51,471 bases of DNA. Source: an uncultured Lachnospiraceae bacterium (lineage in GTDB: Bacteria; Bacillota; Clostridia; Lachnospirales; Lachnospiraceae). The position numbers and the translations under genes were made by a program. The DNA lies in the NCBI GenBank assembly GCA_900317825.1, contig ONIH01000009.1, forward strand, positions 1 to 51,471, written 5' to 3'. Numbering within the stretch: the stretch's first letter is position 1; every line of letters starts with the position of its first letter. Shown here in pieces: positions 8,879 to 17,179 of this stretch. Under the pieces are notes generated by a model. That model ran no database searches, was not told where the DNA came from, and saw only the letters and a list, made by a program, of their open reading frames with translations.

Positions 8879-10171
8879 TCAGTCTGTTCCTCCATGATTC
8901 TCATTCTCATCAGTATTTTCATCTGTCCTCTTTCTTATAGTGATCTGTGTAGAGGCATTCTGCGCCTTTACCCCGTCAGGCAGTGACAGCTCCACAGATA
9001 CCTTGTGTTCACCTTCTGTAAGTCCGCTCGCATCCACTGAACCTGTGAGCTCTTCGTCACTTATCTTAGACAAAGTGTCCTCATAGCCCATCAGCACTAC
9101 AGCTACCGAGTCATCAGCAAACTCTGCCTCATAACCGTCCGGCAGGTTCTTTATCGTCAGGTTATCAGTCGGAACTGAAACACTCTTTTCTGTCTGCGTC
9201 ATCAGGTTCACTGATACTTTGACCTTTGACTTCGTGTCATCACTGAGACTCACTCCGTCTGGCAGGTAGCTCGTGATATCCACTGTCGTGCTGAAGTTCT
9301 CATCGCTTGAGCTTAGGTCAAGCACCGAGAACGGGATCGATATCCGGCTTATCTTGTTTAAGTCCTCAGCGTCTCCGACGAGCGAAGCCTGGTCAGGGCT
9401 TACCGTTATATCATCGATGGAGACTCCGTTCGGCAGCTCTTTATTCTTCGGTTCTGTGACTTCGATAGGAACAGACTTCACTGATTCCATAGTCACTGAA
9501 ACATTGACTGTCGTAGTGCTGAGCGTCAGTCTCGTAGTGTTTACCTCGTTATTATCAGAGTCGTATAGCGTAGGGACTACTTTCTCTGTCACATTCTCGG
9601 ATACGCCGTCCACGTCTGCTTCCGCATCTACGTGGTCTATCCGTTTTACGATGCTTGCAGGTCCCTCGACTGTCACCACATTCGGAGACGCTGTGACGTC
9701 TTTTACAGCGAAGCCGTCTGCCGGAGTTCCCTTTGTCGTAGCATCGATCATGAATTTCTTCGACTGCTTCTCTCCGACCTCTACCTGGAGGTAGTGGGTA
9801 GCTCCGATGACTTTTACCTGGTTCTGCGAATAGGTCGAGCAGCTGATCTGGATAGGCACTCTGCCGTTGTCATCGAGATAATCAAGATCCGCCGTCGCTA
9901 TGAAGTCTGAGTTATTCAGCCTGTCCATGACAGCCCTGTGCGCGCTCACTCTAAAAGTGACCGAAAGCAATGAATCCGCGACAGAGATATACTTTCCCTG
10001 TTCGCTTATCGACTCTTTATTCTCTAATGAAACCTTCGCAGTGAAGTTCCGTTTCTCGATAGGATCGTTTACGCTTACGACTACTACCCAGAGAACTATC
10101 GAAAGGATGACTGCGAGGATCTTCAGTCCCCAGTTCTTTGTCAGGAAGTCACGAATCTTTTTGCTCATCAT
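8879..10171 (-). CDS. cdaR: CdaR/YbbR-domain regulator of diadenylate cyclase
   Basis: CdaR is an extracytoplasmic protein with one N-terminal membrane anchor (about residues 14-32, ILAVILSIVLWVVVVSV) followed by repeated YbbR domains. Four beta-rich repeats can be seen, each with a pattern like P.GV...D....P..V...G (for example the 240-260 and 330-350 regions). It partners with membrane cyclase CdaA and modulates c-di-AMP synthesis in Firmicutes. Its reading frame overlaps the end of cdaA by about 20 bases. GGAAGGAGG lies 5 bases before the first of two adjacent ATGs. The tail is Asn/Glu/Asp rich. Confidence 0.92.
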   Translation of the reverse strand: MMSKKIRDFLTKNWGLKILAVILSIVLWVVVVSVNDPIEKRNFTAKVSLENKESISEQGKYISVADSLLSVTFRVSAHRAVMDRLNNSDFIATADLDYLDDNGRVPIQISCSTYSQNQVKVIGATHYLQVEVGEKQSKKFMIDATTKGTPADGFAVKDVTASPNVVTVEGPASIVKRIDHVDAEADVDGVSENVTEKVVPTLYDSDNNEVNTTRLTLSTTTVNVSVTMESVKSVPIEVTEPKNKELPNGVSIDDITVSPDQASLVGDAEDLNKISRISIPFSVLDLSSSDENFSTTVDITSYLPDGVSLSDDTKSKVKVSVNLMTQTEKSVSVPTDNLTIKNLPDGYEAEFADDSVAVVLMGYEDTLSKISDEELTGSVDASGLTEGEHKVSVELSLPDGVKAQNASTQITIRKRTDENTDENENHGGTD

Positions 10172-11021
10172 AAGACCCTCCTTCCTTTTTTCTGTCGTCC
10201 CTTGTCTTCTGGATGCTCTTCAGAAGCCTGGTCAGCTGCTCGGCAGTGATGCCGTGGCGCAGCTTTCCGCCCTGAGTCACAGACACCTGGCCTGTCTCCT
10301 CTGAAACCACTATAGTAACTGCATCCGAGACTTCGGAAATACCAAGAGCCGCTCTGTGGCGGGTTCCCAGGTCCTTTGATATCTCCATATTATCAGAGAG
10401 TGGCAGATAACAGGTAGCTGAAACTACCCTGTCGCCTCTGACCAGAACTGCTCCATCGTGGAGCGGAGTATTTTTCTCGAAGATATTTATAAGGAGCTGC
10501 CTCGAGAGGATAGCGTCTATAGGGATTCCTGTACGCTCGTACTCCGAGAGCCCGGTCTCCAGTTCTATCACGATAAGGGCGCCGGTCTTTACAGCTCCCA
10601 TATCGTAGCAGGCCTTTACCAGGTCATTTAGTGTATGGTCGTTAAACCGCTCCCCAGCGTTTTTTGAAAAACCACGGGCAAGCGCCTGGAACAGGTTCCG
10701 CCGGCCCAGCTGTTCTAGTGCTGAACGAAGCTCAGGCTGGAACACTACGACAAGTGCTATGATACCAACGCTTAACAATCGTTCTCCCAGCCAGAGGATG
10801 GTGTTCATCTGCAGGATCCCTGCGACCACGAAAAACAGAATTATGACCACGATTCCGCGAAGGAGCATGTAAGCGCGGCTGTTCTTTATCCAGACAAGGA
10901 TCTCATATATGAAAAATGCGATGATCATGATCTCTAAGACATCGATCACATGCGGTGTAGGTATAGTCACCGAAAAGTTATCATACAGGTATGCATTGAT
11001 ATTATCTAATACATCAGTCAC
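10149..11021 (-). CDS. cdaA: Membrane diadenylate cyclase CdaA
   Basis: It makes cyclic di-AMP from two ATP, the second messenger that controls potassium and osmolyte balance and cell wall homeostasis. Three hydrophobic helices occupy residues about 28-98. The cytoplasmic DAC domain contains the catalytic motifs DGA (189-191) and RHR (221-223), which places it firmly in the CdaA family. It overlaps the preceding membrane protein gene by 4 bases and cdaR by about 20. A C-terminal Lys/Asp/Glu-rich tail follows the domain. Confidence 0.96.
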   Translation of the reverse strand: MTDVLDNINAYLYDNFSVTIPTPHVIDVLEIMIIAFFIYEILVWIKNSRAYMLLRGIVVIILFFVVAGILQMNTILWLGERLLSVGIIALVVVFQPELRSALEQLGRRNLFQALARGFSKNAGERFNDHTLNDLVKACYDMGAVKTGALIVIELETGLSEYERTGIPIDAILSRQLLINIFEKNTPLHDGAVLVRGDRVVSATCYLPLSDNMEISKDLGTRHRAALGISEVSDAVTIVVSEETGQVSVTQGGKLRHGITAEQLTRLLKSIQKTRDDRKKEGGSYDEQKDS

Positions 11022-11977
11022 GCTTTCACCTCCTTTTCGTCGGCATTTTCTGAATCAGCCGCATCCGGAGTGATCCGCTTTATCTCCTTATCTTCCTCGG
11101 AGATGTGGACCTTCGGCACGGCTGTCACATAATAATAGTAGTCATCGTCTTCAAACTGCACCCTCTCAACTCTCGTATAATCCAGATTCTGGAAAAACAG
11201 CGCAGCTAAAAAGCCTACGACTGCTGTAAATACATTCCCGAAAAACAGGGTAGCCGCTCCCGGTCCCTGTCCGAAAAAAATCTCTCCACCAGACATAATG
11301 AGCGCCTCTGACAGAACTCCCAGCATCACAGCCAGTATCCATGAATGTGACGAGCGGATATTTCTGACAGTTGTCACGACAAGGAACATCGTGACCATAG
11401 CTGCCATAAAAAAATAAAAGCCGCTGTTACCGACCATCGATGAGAGTATATCGAGTCCTCCGGTAGAGTTCCCGGTCTCCGAGAGAGTCGGGACAGCGTC
11501 GTGGACACTTTTCATGTAGTAGGCTATGGCACTGCCGCTGATAACAGTCGTGACTTCATGGTAGTCACCAAAAAGTCCTGCCATCATAGGTGCTGCATAC
11601 GGGACAGAAAGCCTGTAGAGCACAGTAATGCCAGGGAGCAGGTTCATGTGCTTTGCCTTGTACGCATAGCAGAACCCATAGAAAAACAGATACATCAGAA
11701 ACATCACTACGCCTACTGACTGTGAGAGGTTTAAGACCTGAAGCACAGTATAGATGGCGAGCATCAGAGCTATCCCCGATGCCGGCACAAAAATGCCTGC
11801 TGCTGTGAGTATCAGCTTTATGACAAGCGATGATAAAAGTGATGAAAAGCCAAATGAATCAGAAACGACCGTAACACCTATAAAAGTCCACACTCCGCCA
11901 ACTATCCTGCGCAGAGCGTTCTCATGTGTCGATATGAAGTTACTGATTCGGCTCCTCGTCGCCAGGTCTATCCTCAT
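11018..11977 (-). CDS. Unknown multi-pass membrane protein upstream of cdaA
   Basis: I do not recognise this family. The 319-residue product has about eight hydrophobic segments between residues 25 and 275 and a charged cytoplasmic tail from about 280 containing DDDYYYYVTAVPK and an Asp/Glu/Lys-rich end. No enzyme motif is apparent. It is tightly coupled to cdaA (4-base overlap), suggesting that it is inserted in the membrane with, or acts with, the cyclase. The assigned start at 11977 overlaps the previous gene by 38 bases and has only a weak GGGGA site, so a later start is possible, although the next Met is well inside the membrane region. Confidence 0.75.
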   Translation of the reverse strand: MRIDLATRSRISNFISTHENALRRIVGGVWTFIGVTVVSDSFGFSSLLSSLVIKLILTAAGIFVPASGIALMLAIYTVLQVLNLSQSVGVVMFLMYLFFYGFCYAYKAKHMNLLPGITVLYRLSVPYAAPMMAGLFGDYHEVTTVISGSAIAYYMKSVHDAVPTLSETGNSTGGLDILSSMVGNSGFYFFMAAMVTMFLVVTTVRNIRSSHSWILAVMLGVLSEALIMSGGEIFFGQGPGAATLFFGNVFTAVVGFLAALFFQNLDYTRVERVQFEDDDYYYYVTAVPKVHISEEDKEIKRITPDAADSENADEKEVKA

Positions 11978-12413
11978 TCCAGCTGTCCCCGTCTGTATCT
12001 TCCTGCTGTCCGTGACTGTCTCTCTCCTCTTTTTCGTAGATCTCCTCCAGCTCCTTCAGATCGCTCCGCTGCTCTTTTACCGTCTGCCTGTACTTCTCGT
12101 ACAGCTTTATCGTCTGTCTTCTCGAATGTCCCGAATAGAACAGCAGAAAAAACAGGTATCCGATAATTCCCGCAAATACCGTGACCGCTATGCTCAGTCT
12201 GCTTACCGGCACTGTGACCATCGAAAAAATAAACAGAATGATCATAATAAAAATGACTGCGTAGATAATGCTCGCCTGAAAAAATGACCGGACACCGTAG
12301 AAAGACATAAAATCCCTTCTGTCCGGGTCATCGACAGTATCAAGCCTGATCCCTGACCTTTTCTCACGAAGAGCCATCTGAGTCATTTTCTTCACGCGTT
12401 CTGTATCTATCAT
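11940..12413 (-). CDS. Unknown two-helix membrane protein with charged coiled-coil tail
   Basis: This is a 157-residue protein of unknown function. A basic N-terminal region (1-45) precedes two membrane segments (about residues 46-66 and 73-92). A Lys/Glu-rich predicted coiled coil (about 98-135) and a very acidic end follow. The arrangement suggests a small scaffold with both ends in the cytoplasm. It lies 4 bases after the YvyF-like gene and overlaps the next membrane protein gene, so it is in the cdaA-containing operon. Confidence 0.7.
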   Translation of the reverse strand: MIDTERVKKMTQMALREKRSGIRLDTVDDPDRRDFMSFYGVRSFFQASIIYAVIFIMIILFIFSMVTVPVSRLSIAVTVFAGIIGYLFFLLFYSGHSRRQTIKLYEKYRQTVKEQRSDLKELEEIYEKEERDSHGQQEDTDGDSWNEDRPGDEEPNQ

Positions 12414-12417
12414 CTGG

Positions 12418-12831
12418 TCAGTTCTTACCCATGAATCTCATGCGGTCGCTATCGTGCGTCTTCTTTGGCTGCGCAAGGGCAGCCTTCGGCTTCTCGTATA
12501 TGCCGTCAAGGGTATTCACCATGCTGTTCTTGCAGTTATCGCAGAACCTGCCGGTTCTGATCGGCGCTCCGCACTTCTCACAGTGGAACACTACTCCTGA
12601 CTCCTTCGAGAACTGGAGTCTCTCTTCTCTGACCCACTGCTTTATCTGCTGAACGGTGACGTCGCATTCTTCTGAGACGTCATTTATGGATGTCATCGGG
12701 TTATCCCTGATATAATCCTTTACTTTCTGGAAGCGCTCTTCTGCCTCCTTCTTACAATTCTCGCAGATCACCGGGCCACTTCCCGAATAACCGAATATCT
12801 TTCCGCATTTCCTGCAGTTCCGTAACTCCAT
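12418..12831 (-). CDS. Flagellar-operon zinc-ribbon protein (YvyF/TIGR03826-like)
   Basis: This is a 137-residue protein with two zinc ribbons. The first is CRKCGKIF...CENCKKE (residues about 5-26), the second CEKCGAPI...FCDNCKN (about 83-101). A helix-turn-helix-like segment lies between (INDVSEECDVTVQQIKQWV). This layout matches the YvyF family encoded beside comFC in Bacillus, where the neighbourhood is flagellar. Here too it follows comF directly by 21 bases and lies in a run that begins with flagellar rod genes. The role is regulatory or accessory in flagellar assembly by inference; the molecular function is not established. Confidence 0.82.
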   Translation of the reverse strand: MELRNCRKCGKIFGYSGSGPVICENCKKEAEERFQKVKDYIRDNPMTSINDVSEECDVTVQQIKQWVREERLQFSKESGVVFHCEKCGAPIRTGRFCDNCKNSMVNTLDGIYEKPKAALAQPKKTHDSDRMRFMGKN

Positions 12832-12852
12832 ACAAAAGTCCCTGCCTTTCTA

Positions 12853-13572
12853 TTACCCTCCTATGCTGATATAGATCCCACTGACCTCTGCCGCTCCCCT
12901 TTCTAAAAGTGCCTTAGCACAGGCATCGAGGGTAGAACCTGTAGTATATATATCATCAACTAAAAGTACTCTTTTTAATTTTACATCAAAATCCCTGACT
13001 TGAAAAGCGTTTTTAAGATTATTCTGTCTCTCGGCACGTGAAAGAGTTTTCATCGGCACAGTTTTTCTGACACGATCCAGAAGATGCAGGTAGGGAATTC
13101 CGCTCTCGCATGCTATAGCCCTCGCCAGCACATCCGCCTGGTCGTAGCCTCTTTTCTTAAGCTTCTTAGCATTCATAGGGACCGGGACTACCAGGTCTGC
13201 CGAAGCCTTTATCCATTCGTCCCAGAGTTCCACCGCATCATAGGCAAAAGCATCAGCGTATGACTTTCTTCCCTTGTATTTGAACCTGTAGACAGTCTCC
13301 CTTATCGGTCCCTCGTACTCATACAGTGATCTCCCCTCTGAAAAAATATGCGGAAACTTTTCACAGTCAGGGCAGACCAGCTTTCCCGATTTTTTCATAA
13401 GTCTGCCGCAGATCATACAGTAGTTTCCGCGTACTTTTGTGATCAGCTTCTCGCAGCTCTTGCAGAAGCTTTTCTCATCCGGAGCGAGCAGCTGGTCACA
13501 CGACGGGCATCTCGGCGGAAACACCAGTCTCCGCACTTCCCGTTGTATTTTTTCTATCGTAAGTGTCTGCAT
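12853..13572 (-). CDS. comF: ComF family phosphoribosyltransferase-like competence protein
   Basis: ComFC-type protein needed for DNA uptake in competent Firmicutes. An N-terminal treble of Cys pairs (RCPSC, CKSC, CMIC, CPDC) forms zinc fingers. The C-terminal PRTase fold has VPVPMNAKKLKKRGYDQA and the PRPP-loop VLLVDDIYTTGSTL. I chose the ATG at 13572, giving 239 residues starting MQTLTIEKIQ. The frame stays open upstream to 13641, but that part is the antisense-free overlap with the end of recD2 and looks non-native. The gene still overlaps recD2 by 77 bases. An AGAGAG sequence is the only ribosome site visible. Confidence 0.88.
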   Translation of the reverse strand: MQTLTIEKIQREVRRLVFPPRCPSCDQLLAPDEKSFCKSCEKLITKVRGNYCMICGRLMKKSGKLVCPDCEKFPHIFSEGRSLYEYEGPIRETVYRFKYKGRKSYADAFAYDAVELWDEWIKASADLVVPVPMNAKKLKKRGYDQADVLARAIACESGIPYLHLLDRVRKTVPMKTLSRAERQNNLKNAFQVRDFDVKLKRVLLVDDIYTTGSTLDACAKALLERGAAEVSGIYISIGG

Positions 13573-15829
13573 ATTTTTCACTCTCTTTCTGCTCGAGGAT
13601 CCTGTCCTTAAGCCCCGACAGGCGAAGGCGCTGCCTGTCATTTTTTTCCATGCTGCAGAAGACTTTCTCGTCTCCGACCAGGATGACGCACTTCTTCGCG
13701 CGGGTCACCGCCGTGTAAAGGAGGTTCCGGTTATAGAGTACCTCCGGGCCGGAGAGCAGTGGGATGATGACTGCCGGATACTCGCTCCCCTGTGACTTGT
13801 GGATAGTCATCGCGTAGGCGAGGCTTAAGTTCTCGAGGCTTGAAAACGGATACTCGACAAAATGTCCGTCATCGAACTCTATCAGCATATCTGACGAAAA
13901 CGCGTTGACTTCTTTTATGATGCCACAGTCCCCGTTGAAAATGCCGCTGCCTTCTTCTAAGAGCACCTTGTCTTTTCCGTATCTCCGCCAGGTCACATCG
14001 TAGTCGTTTTTGGTCTGCATGACCTTGTCGCCTTCACGGAAAATGATGTCTCCGAAGCTCTTTTCTTCTTTATCATAGTCCGGCGGGTTCAGATGCTGCT
14101 GTAAGACTCTGTTAAGTCGTTCTACTCCTGCCTGTCCTCTTCTCATCGGAGACAGTACCTGTATATCCAGAACTCCGGCATTTACATAAGCCGGCAGGTT
14201 CGTCTTAAGCAGCGAAAGAATCGTACTTATGACGCTGTCCGCATCATACCTTTTAAGGAAAAAGAAGTCCCGGCTTTTATTATCGAGCCTTACCTCTTCG
14301 CCGTTTTTTATATGATGGGCGTTCAGGACGATGTCGCTGGTCTCCGCCTGCCGGAAGATATTGGTCAGACGAACGACCGGGAAGGCGTCTGAATTTATCA
14401 GGTCCTTAAGGACATTCCCTGGGCCGACCGACGGGAGCTGGTCGACATCTCCCACGAGCACCAGTCTGGTCCCTGCAGGTATCGCGCGCAGAAGAGCATA
14501 CATAAGGGTTATATCTACCATCGACATCTCATCGATTATGACTACGTCTCCCTCTATCGGGTTTTCTTCATTCCTTGCAAAAATCCCCGGATTCGATCCA
14601 GGCTCACTGTCATCAGTAGTTCCGCCTTTCTGGACTTCGAGCAGCCTATGGATAGTCTGCGCCTCCTGGCCTACTGCCTGTGTCATCCGCTTCGCCGCTC
14701 TTCCAGTCGGAGCCGCAAGCCTCACTTCCATTCCCTCAGACTCAAAGTAGCTGATGATGGTCCTGATAGTCGTCGTCTTTCCTGTTCCCGGTCCCCCGGT
14801 CAGTATCAGGACTCCGCTTTCTGCCGCCTGTGCCACAGCCTTCCGCTGGTTTTCGTCGAGCGTCATCCCCTCTTCTTTTTCGAGTCTGGCGATTTTTTTT
14901 GAGACTTTCTGCTCGTCCACCTGGAAGCGTCCGGTCAGCGTCAGCATCATCGCTGCTGTTCTCTCTTCCATCCTGTAGTACGGAAACAGGTAGATCGCGT
15001 TTCCTACAGTCTTTATCTTCCGGTTCATCGTCAGATCAAAAATAAGACTCTCGACCAGCTCCCGCGGCACTCCGAGAAGTTCCGATGAGCGCCCTACCAG
15101 GTCCTCCCGGTTCATGTAGGTGTTCCCGTCTGTTCTTGCCATTCCGAGCACATAGAGGATTCCGCTTTTCGTTCTCTCCTCGCTGTCTCGAGAAAATCCT
15201 ATGGACATCGCTATATCATCGGCTGTCTTGAAACCGATACCGTCGACTTCTTCGGCAAGCCTGTAAGGATTTTTCTTTATGACTGTCATGGCTGTCTGAC
15301 CGTATTTGTTATAGATTTTCAGAGCCATTCCGGTCGTTACGTTGAGCTTCGAGAGCTCGAGCATTACCTGGCGCTGATCGTGCTTTTTTCTCAGGTCTTC
15401 AGCTATGCTTATGGCTTTTCTGGCGCTTATCCCCTTGACTTCCGCGAGCCTCTCAGGCTCGATCTCCATTATCTCAAAAGTCCTGTCGCCAAATTTATCT
15501 ATGATGCGTTTCGCGAGGCCTTCGCCGACTCCTCGGACTGCTCCGGAACTCAGGTATCTATAAAGTGCCTGCGTATCTTTCGGAGCGATCTCCTCGTAGG
15601 CGCTGACTTTCAGCTGTTTGCCGAAGCTCTCGTGCACCGTAAAAATGCCCGTGACCTTCAGATTCTCACCTGTCGTCAGTGACGGAAAAACGCCTACACA
15701 GGTGATCTCGTCCGGGTCTTCAAGACCTTCTTCCTGCACCGGTTCATCCGGTTTCAGGACCAGCACTGTGTAAGCGTTCGTTTCGTTTCTGAATATGATA
15801 TGATCTACGTATCCCTCTATAGTCGTCAT
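13496..15829 (-). CDS. recD2: ATP-dependent DNA helicase RecD2
   Basis: This is a superfamily 1B 5'-3' helicase of 777 residues acting in DNA repair and replication-fork maintenance in bacteria that lack RecBC. An N-terminal OB-like region (1-75) is followed by tandem helix-hairpin-helix regions (about 95-205), absent from RecD1. Helicase motifs are GGPGTGKT (345-352), VVIIDEMSMVD (motif II), LVGDVDQLPSVGPG (motif III) and the C-terminal YAMTIHKSQGSEY and YTAVTRAK. Its first codon overlaps the stop of the rod-binding protein gene by one base (TAATG). Confidence 0.95.
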   Translation of the reverse strand: MTTIEGYVDHIIFRNETNAYTVLVLKPDEPVQEEGLEDPDEITCVGVFPSLTTGENLKVTGIFTVHESFGKQLKVSAYEEIAPKDTQALYRYLSSGAVRGVGEGLAKRIIDKFGDRTFEIMEIEPERLAEVKGISARKAISIAEDLRKKHDQRQVMLELSKLNVTTGMALKIYNKYGQTAMTVIKKNPYRLAEEVDGIGFKTADDIAMSIGFSRDSEERTKSGILYVLGMARTDGNTYMNREDLVGRSSELLGVPRELVESLIFDLTMNRKIKTVGNAIYLFPYYRMEERTAAMMLTLTGRFQVDEQKVSKKIARLEKEEGMTLDENQRKAVAQAAESGVLILTGGPGTGKTTTIRTIISYFESEGMEVRLAAPTGRAAKRMTQAVGQEAQTIHRLLEVQKGGTTDDSEPGSNPGIFARNEENPIEGDVVIIDEMSMVDITLMYALLRAIPAGTRLVLVGDVDQLPSVGPGNVLKDLINSDAFPVVRLTNIFRQAETSDIVLNAHHIKNGEEVRLDNKSRDFFFLKRYDADSVISTILSLLKTNLPAYVNAGVLDIQVLSPMRRGQAGVERLNRVLQQHLNPPDYDKEEKSFGDIIFREGDKVMQTKNDYDVTWRRYGKDKVLLEEGSGIFNGDCGIIKEVNAFSSDMLIEFDDGHFVEYPFSSLENLSLAYAMTIHKSQGSEYPAVIIPLLSGPEVLYNRNLLYTAVTRAKKCVILVGDEKVFCSMEKNDRQRLRLSGLKDRILEQKESEKYADTYDRKNTTGSAETGVSAEMPVV

Positions 15830-16221
15830 TATCTGTCTGTATCTGTTATTCCGTACTGTGCCTGCATGTTCTTTACCATGTCCTCGGTGAAGCGGTCTCC
15901 GTAATCATCCACGATGTCAGAAGCCAGTGTCTGGATAGTCGTGTCCATGTACATGTCAGACACCTGCTGTGCGTAGGCATCTGTATCGTCGTCACCCTTC
16001 AGCTCATCATTAGTCTTTTTTACTTCTTTTATGACCTGCTCAACAAAGTATGACTCAAAGGTCTTCGCGGCATTTGTCAGCTCTTCCTTTGAAGAGTTCT
16101 TCGAAATGCCTGATGCCGCTTTTTCGACATCGGAGGCCTGCTGTGATTTTTTTAAAGAGGATGCCTGACTCGTAAGACTGTTCAGATACGAAGTCGTAAA
16201 ATCAGTACCTATACTGCTCAC
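15829..16221 (-). CDS. Flagellar rod-binding protein (FlgJ N-terminal domain type)
   Basis: This 130-residue protein corresponds to the FlgJ N-terminal rod-assembly domain only. The region from residue 48, AAKTFESYFVEQVIKEV, and the MYMDTTIQTLASDI segment match the family. It caps or scaffolds the growing rod. The muramidase domain found in proteobacterial FlgJ is absent, as usual in Firmicutes, so wall penetration must use a separate hydrolase. It lies 3 bases after flgG. Confidence 0.85.
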   Translation of the reverse strand: MSSIGTDFTTSYLNSLTSQASSLKKSQQASDVEKAASGISKNSSKEELTNAAKTFESYFVEQVIKEVKKTNDELKGDDDTDAYAQQVSDMYMDTTIQTLASDIVDDYGDRFTEDMVKNMQAQYGITDTDR

Positions 16222-16224
16222 TCA

Positions 16225-17046
16225 TTACCTCCTGAGGTTATTCGCCGTCTCAAGCATGCTGTCTGATGTAGTGATAGCCTTTGAATTCATCTCGTAGGCT
16301 CTCTGCGCGATGATCAGGTCGACCATCTGGTCTGCCATGCTGACATTCGAGCCTTCGATGTAGCCCTGCTTTATCTGGCTGCGGACTATGTTCAGGTTCG
16401 TCGTAGCTTCGTTTATCGGGTTTCCGCTGGCTGCTGTAGCGCTGTAGAGGTTTCCGCCCTCTTCCTCGAGTCCGTTCATATTCGAGAACTGAAAAATGCC
16501 GAGCTGCTGGCCTGTAGTCTGTGCGTTTCCATTTGCGTCGATGTATCCGATGACTCCGTCCGTGTCGATGGAGACCTTATCTGCTCCGACTCCTTCAGGA
16601 AGAACTATCCTTCTTCCTCTGCTGTCAAGAACTCTGAGTCCGCTGTTATTCGTGAGGACTCTCTGTCCGTCGTTATCTATCGACCAGTTAAAATCTCCGT
16701 CCCTGGTGTAGTAGGTGTTCCCATCCACACCCTGCACTGAGAAAAATCCGTTGCCGGCTATAAAGCAGGATGCCGGGTTATCACTCGACTCCTGGATCCC
16801 TGTGGCGAAGCTCGTGTTCGTGGCTGCTACCCTGACTCCGAGTCCTACCTGTGCCTGTGTCGGCTTTGTCTCGCCGTTTGCTGAAGTAGTCCTGGTCTGA
16901 AGGGTCTGATACAGCAGTGACTTGAACTCTGTGTCTTTCTGCTTGTAGCCGATCGTATTTACATTTGATAAGTTATTTGAAATAGTATCTACGGCTGTCT
17001 GCTGGCCTTTCATGCCGGTCGCAGCAGTCCATAATGAACGCATCAT
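16225..17046 (-). CDS. flgG: Flagellar distal rod protein FlgG
   Basis: This is a 273-residue component of the flagellar rod. The N-terminus MRSLWTAATGMKGQQ and the NNLSNVNTIGYK motif are the signature of flagellar basal-body rod and hook proteins. The C-terminal SNVSMADQMVDLIIAQRAYEMNSK is the conserved coiled-coil partner. Length and the LWTAATGM start favour FlgG over the other paralogues. Two ATGs are adjacent; GGAGG is best spaced for the first. A 134-base structured gap separates it from the flgF-like gene upstream. Confidence 0.93.
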   Translation of the reverse strand: MMRSLWTAATGMKGQQTAVDTISNNLSNVNTIGYKQKDTEFKSLLYQTLQTRTTSANGETKPTQAQVGLGVRVAATNTSFATGIQESSDNPASCFIAGNGFFSVQGVDGNTYYTRDGDFNWSIDNDGQRVLTNNSGLRVLDSRGRRIVLPEGVGADKVSIDTDGVIGYIDANGNAQTTGQQLGIFQFSNMNGLEEEGGNLYSATAASGNPINEATTNLNIVRSQIKQGYIEGSNVSMADQMVDLIIAQRAYEMNSKAITTSDSMLETANNLRR

Positions 17047-17071
17047 AAGCTATTCCTCCAAAAGTGGCAAC

Positions 17072-17158
17072 GTTCATGCAGGCGAATACAGATTGCACGA
17101 CCCGCTCTGTCGGTACGTCGCGCATCGGGTCAGCGTATTTATCAACGCCTGCATGAAC
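17072..17158. repeat. Nested inverted repeat between flgF and flgG
   Basis: A perfect 13-base inverted repeat (17072-17084 GTTCATGCAGGCG, 17146-17158 CGCCTGCATGAAC) encloses a further pairing AATAC/GTATT and an inner pair GACCCG (17099-17104)/CGGGTC (17126-17131). In the mRNA of flgF-flgG this would fold into one long hairpin of about 87 bases. No T-run follows, so it is not a standard terminator. It could be an RNA-stability or translation element, or a small palindromic repeat unit. Confidence 0.7.
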
Positions 17159-17179
17159 CTTATACTATAAACCTGTGTA

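Noticed and set aside
13573..13641. Longer comF start at 13641
   Set aside because: The extra 23 residues overlap recD2 and do not look like a ComF N-terminus; the ATG at 13572 gives the usual beginning before the first Cys pair.
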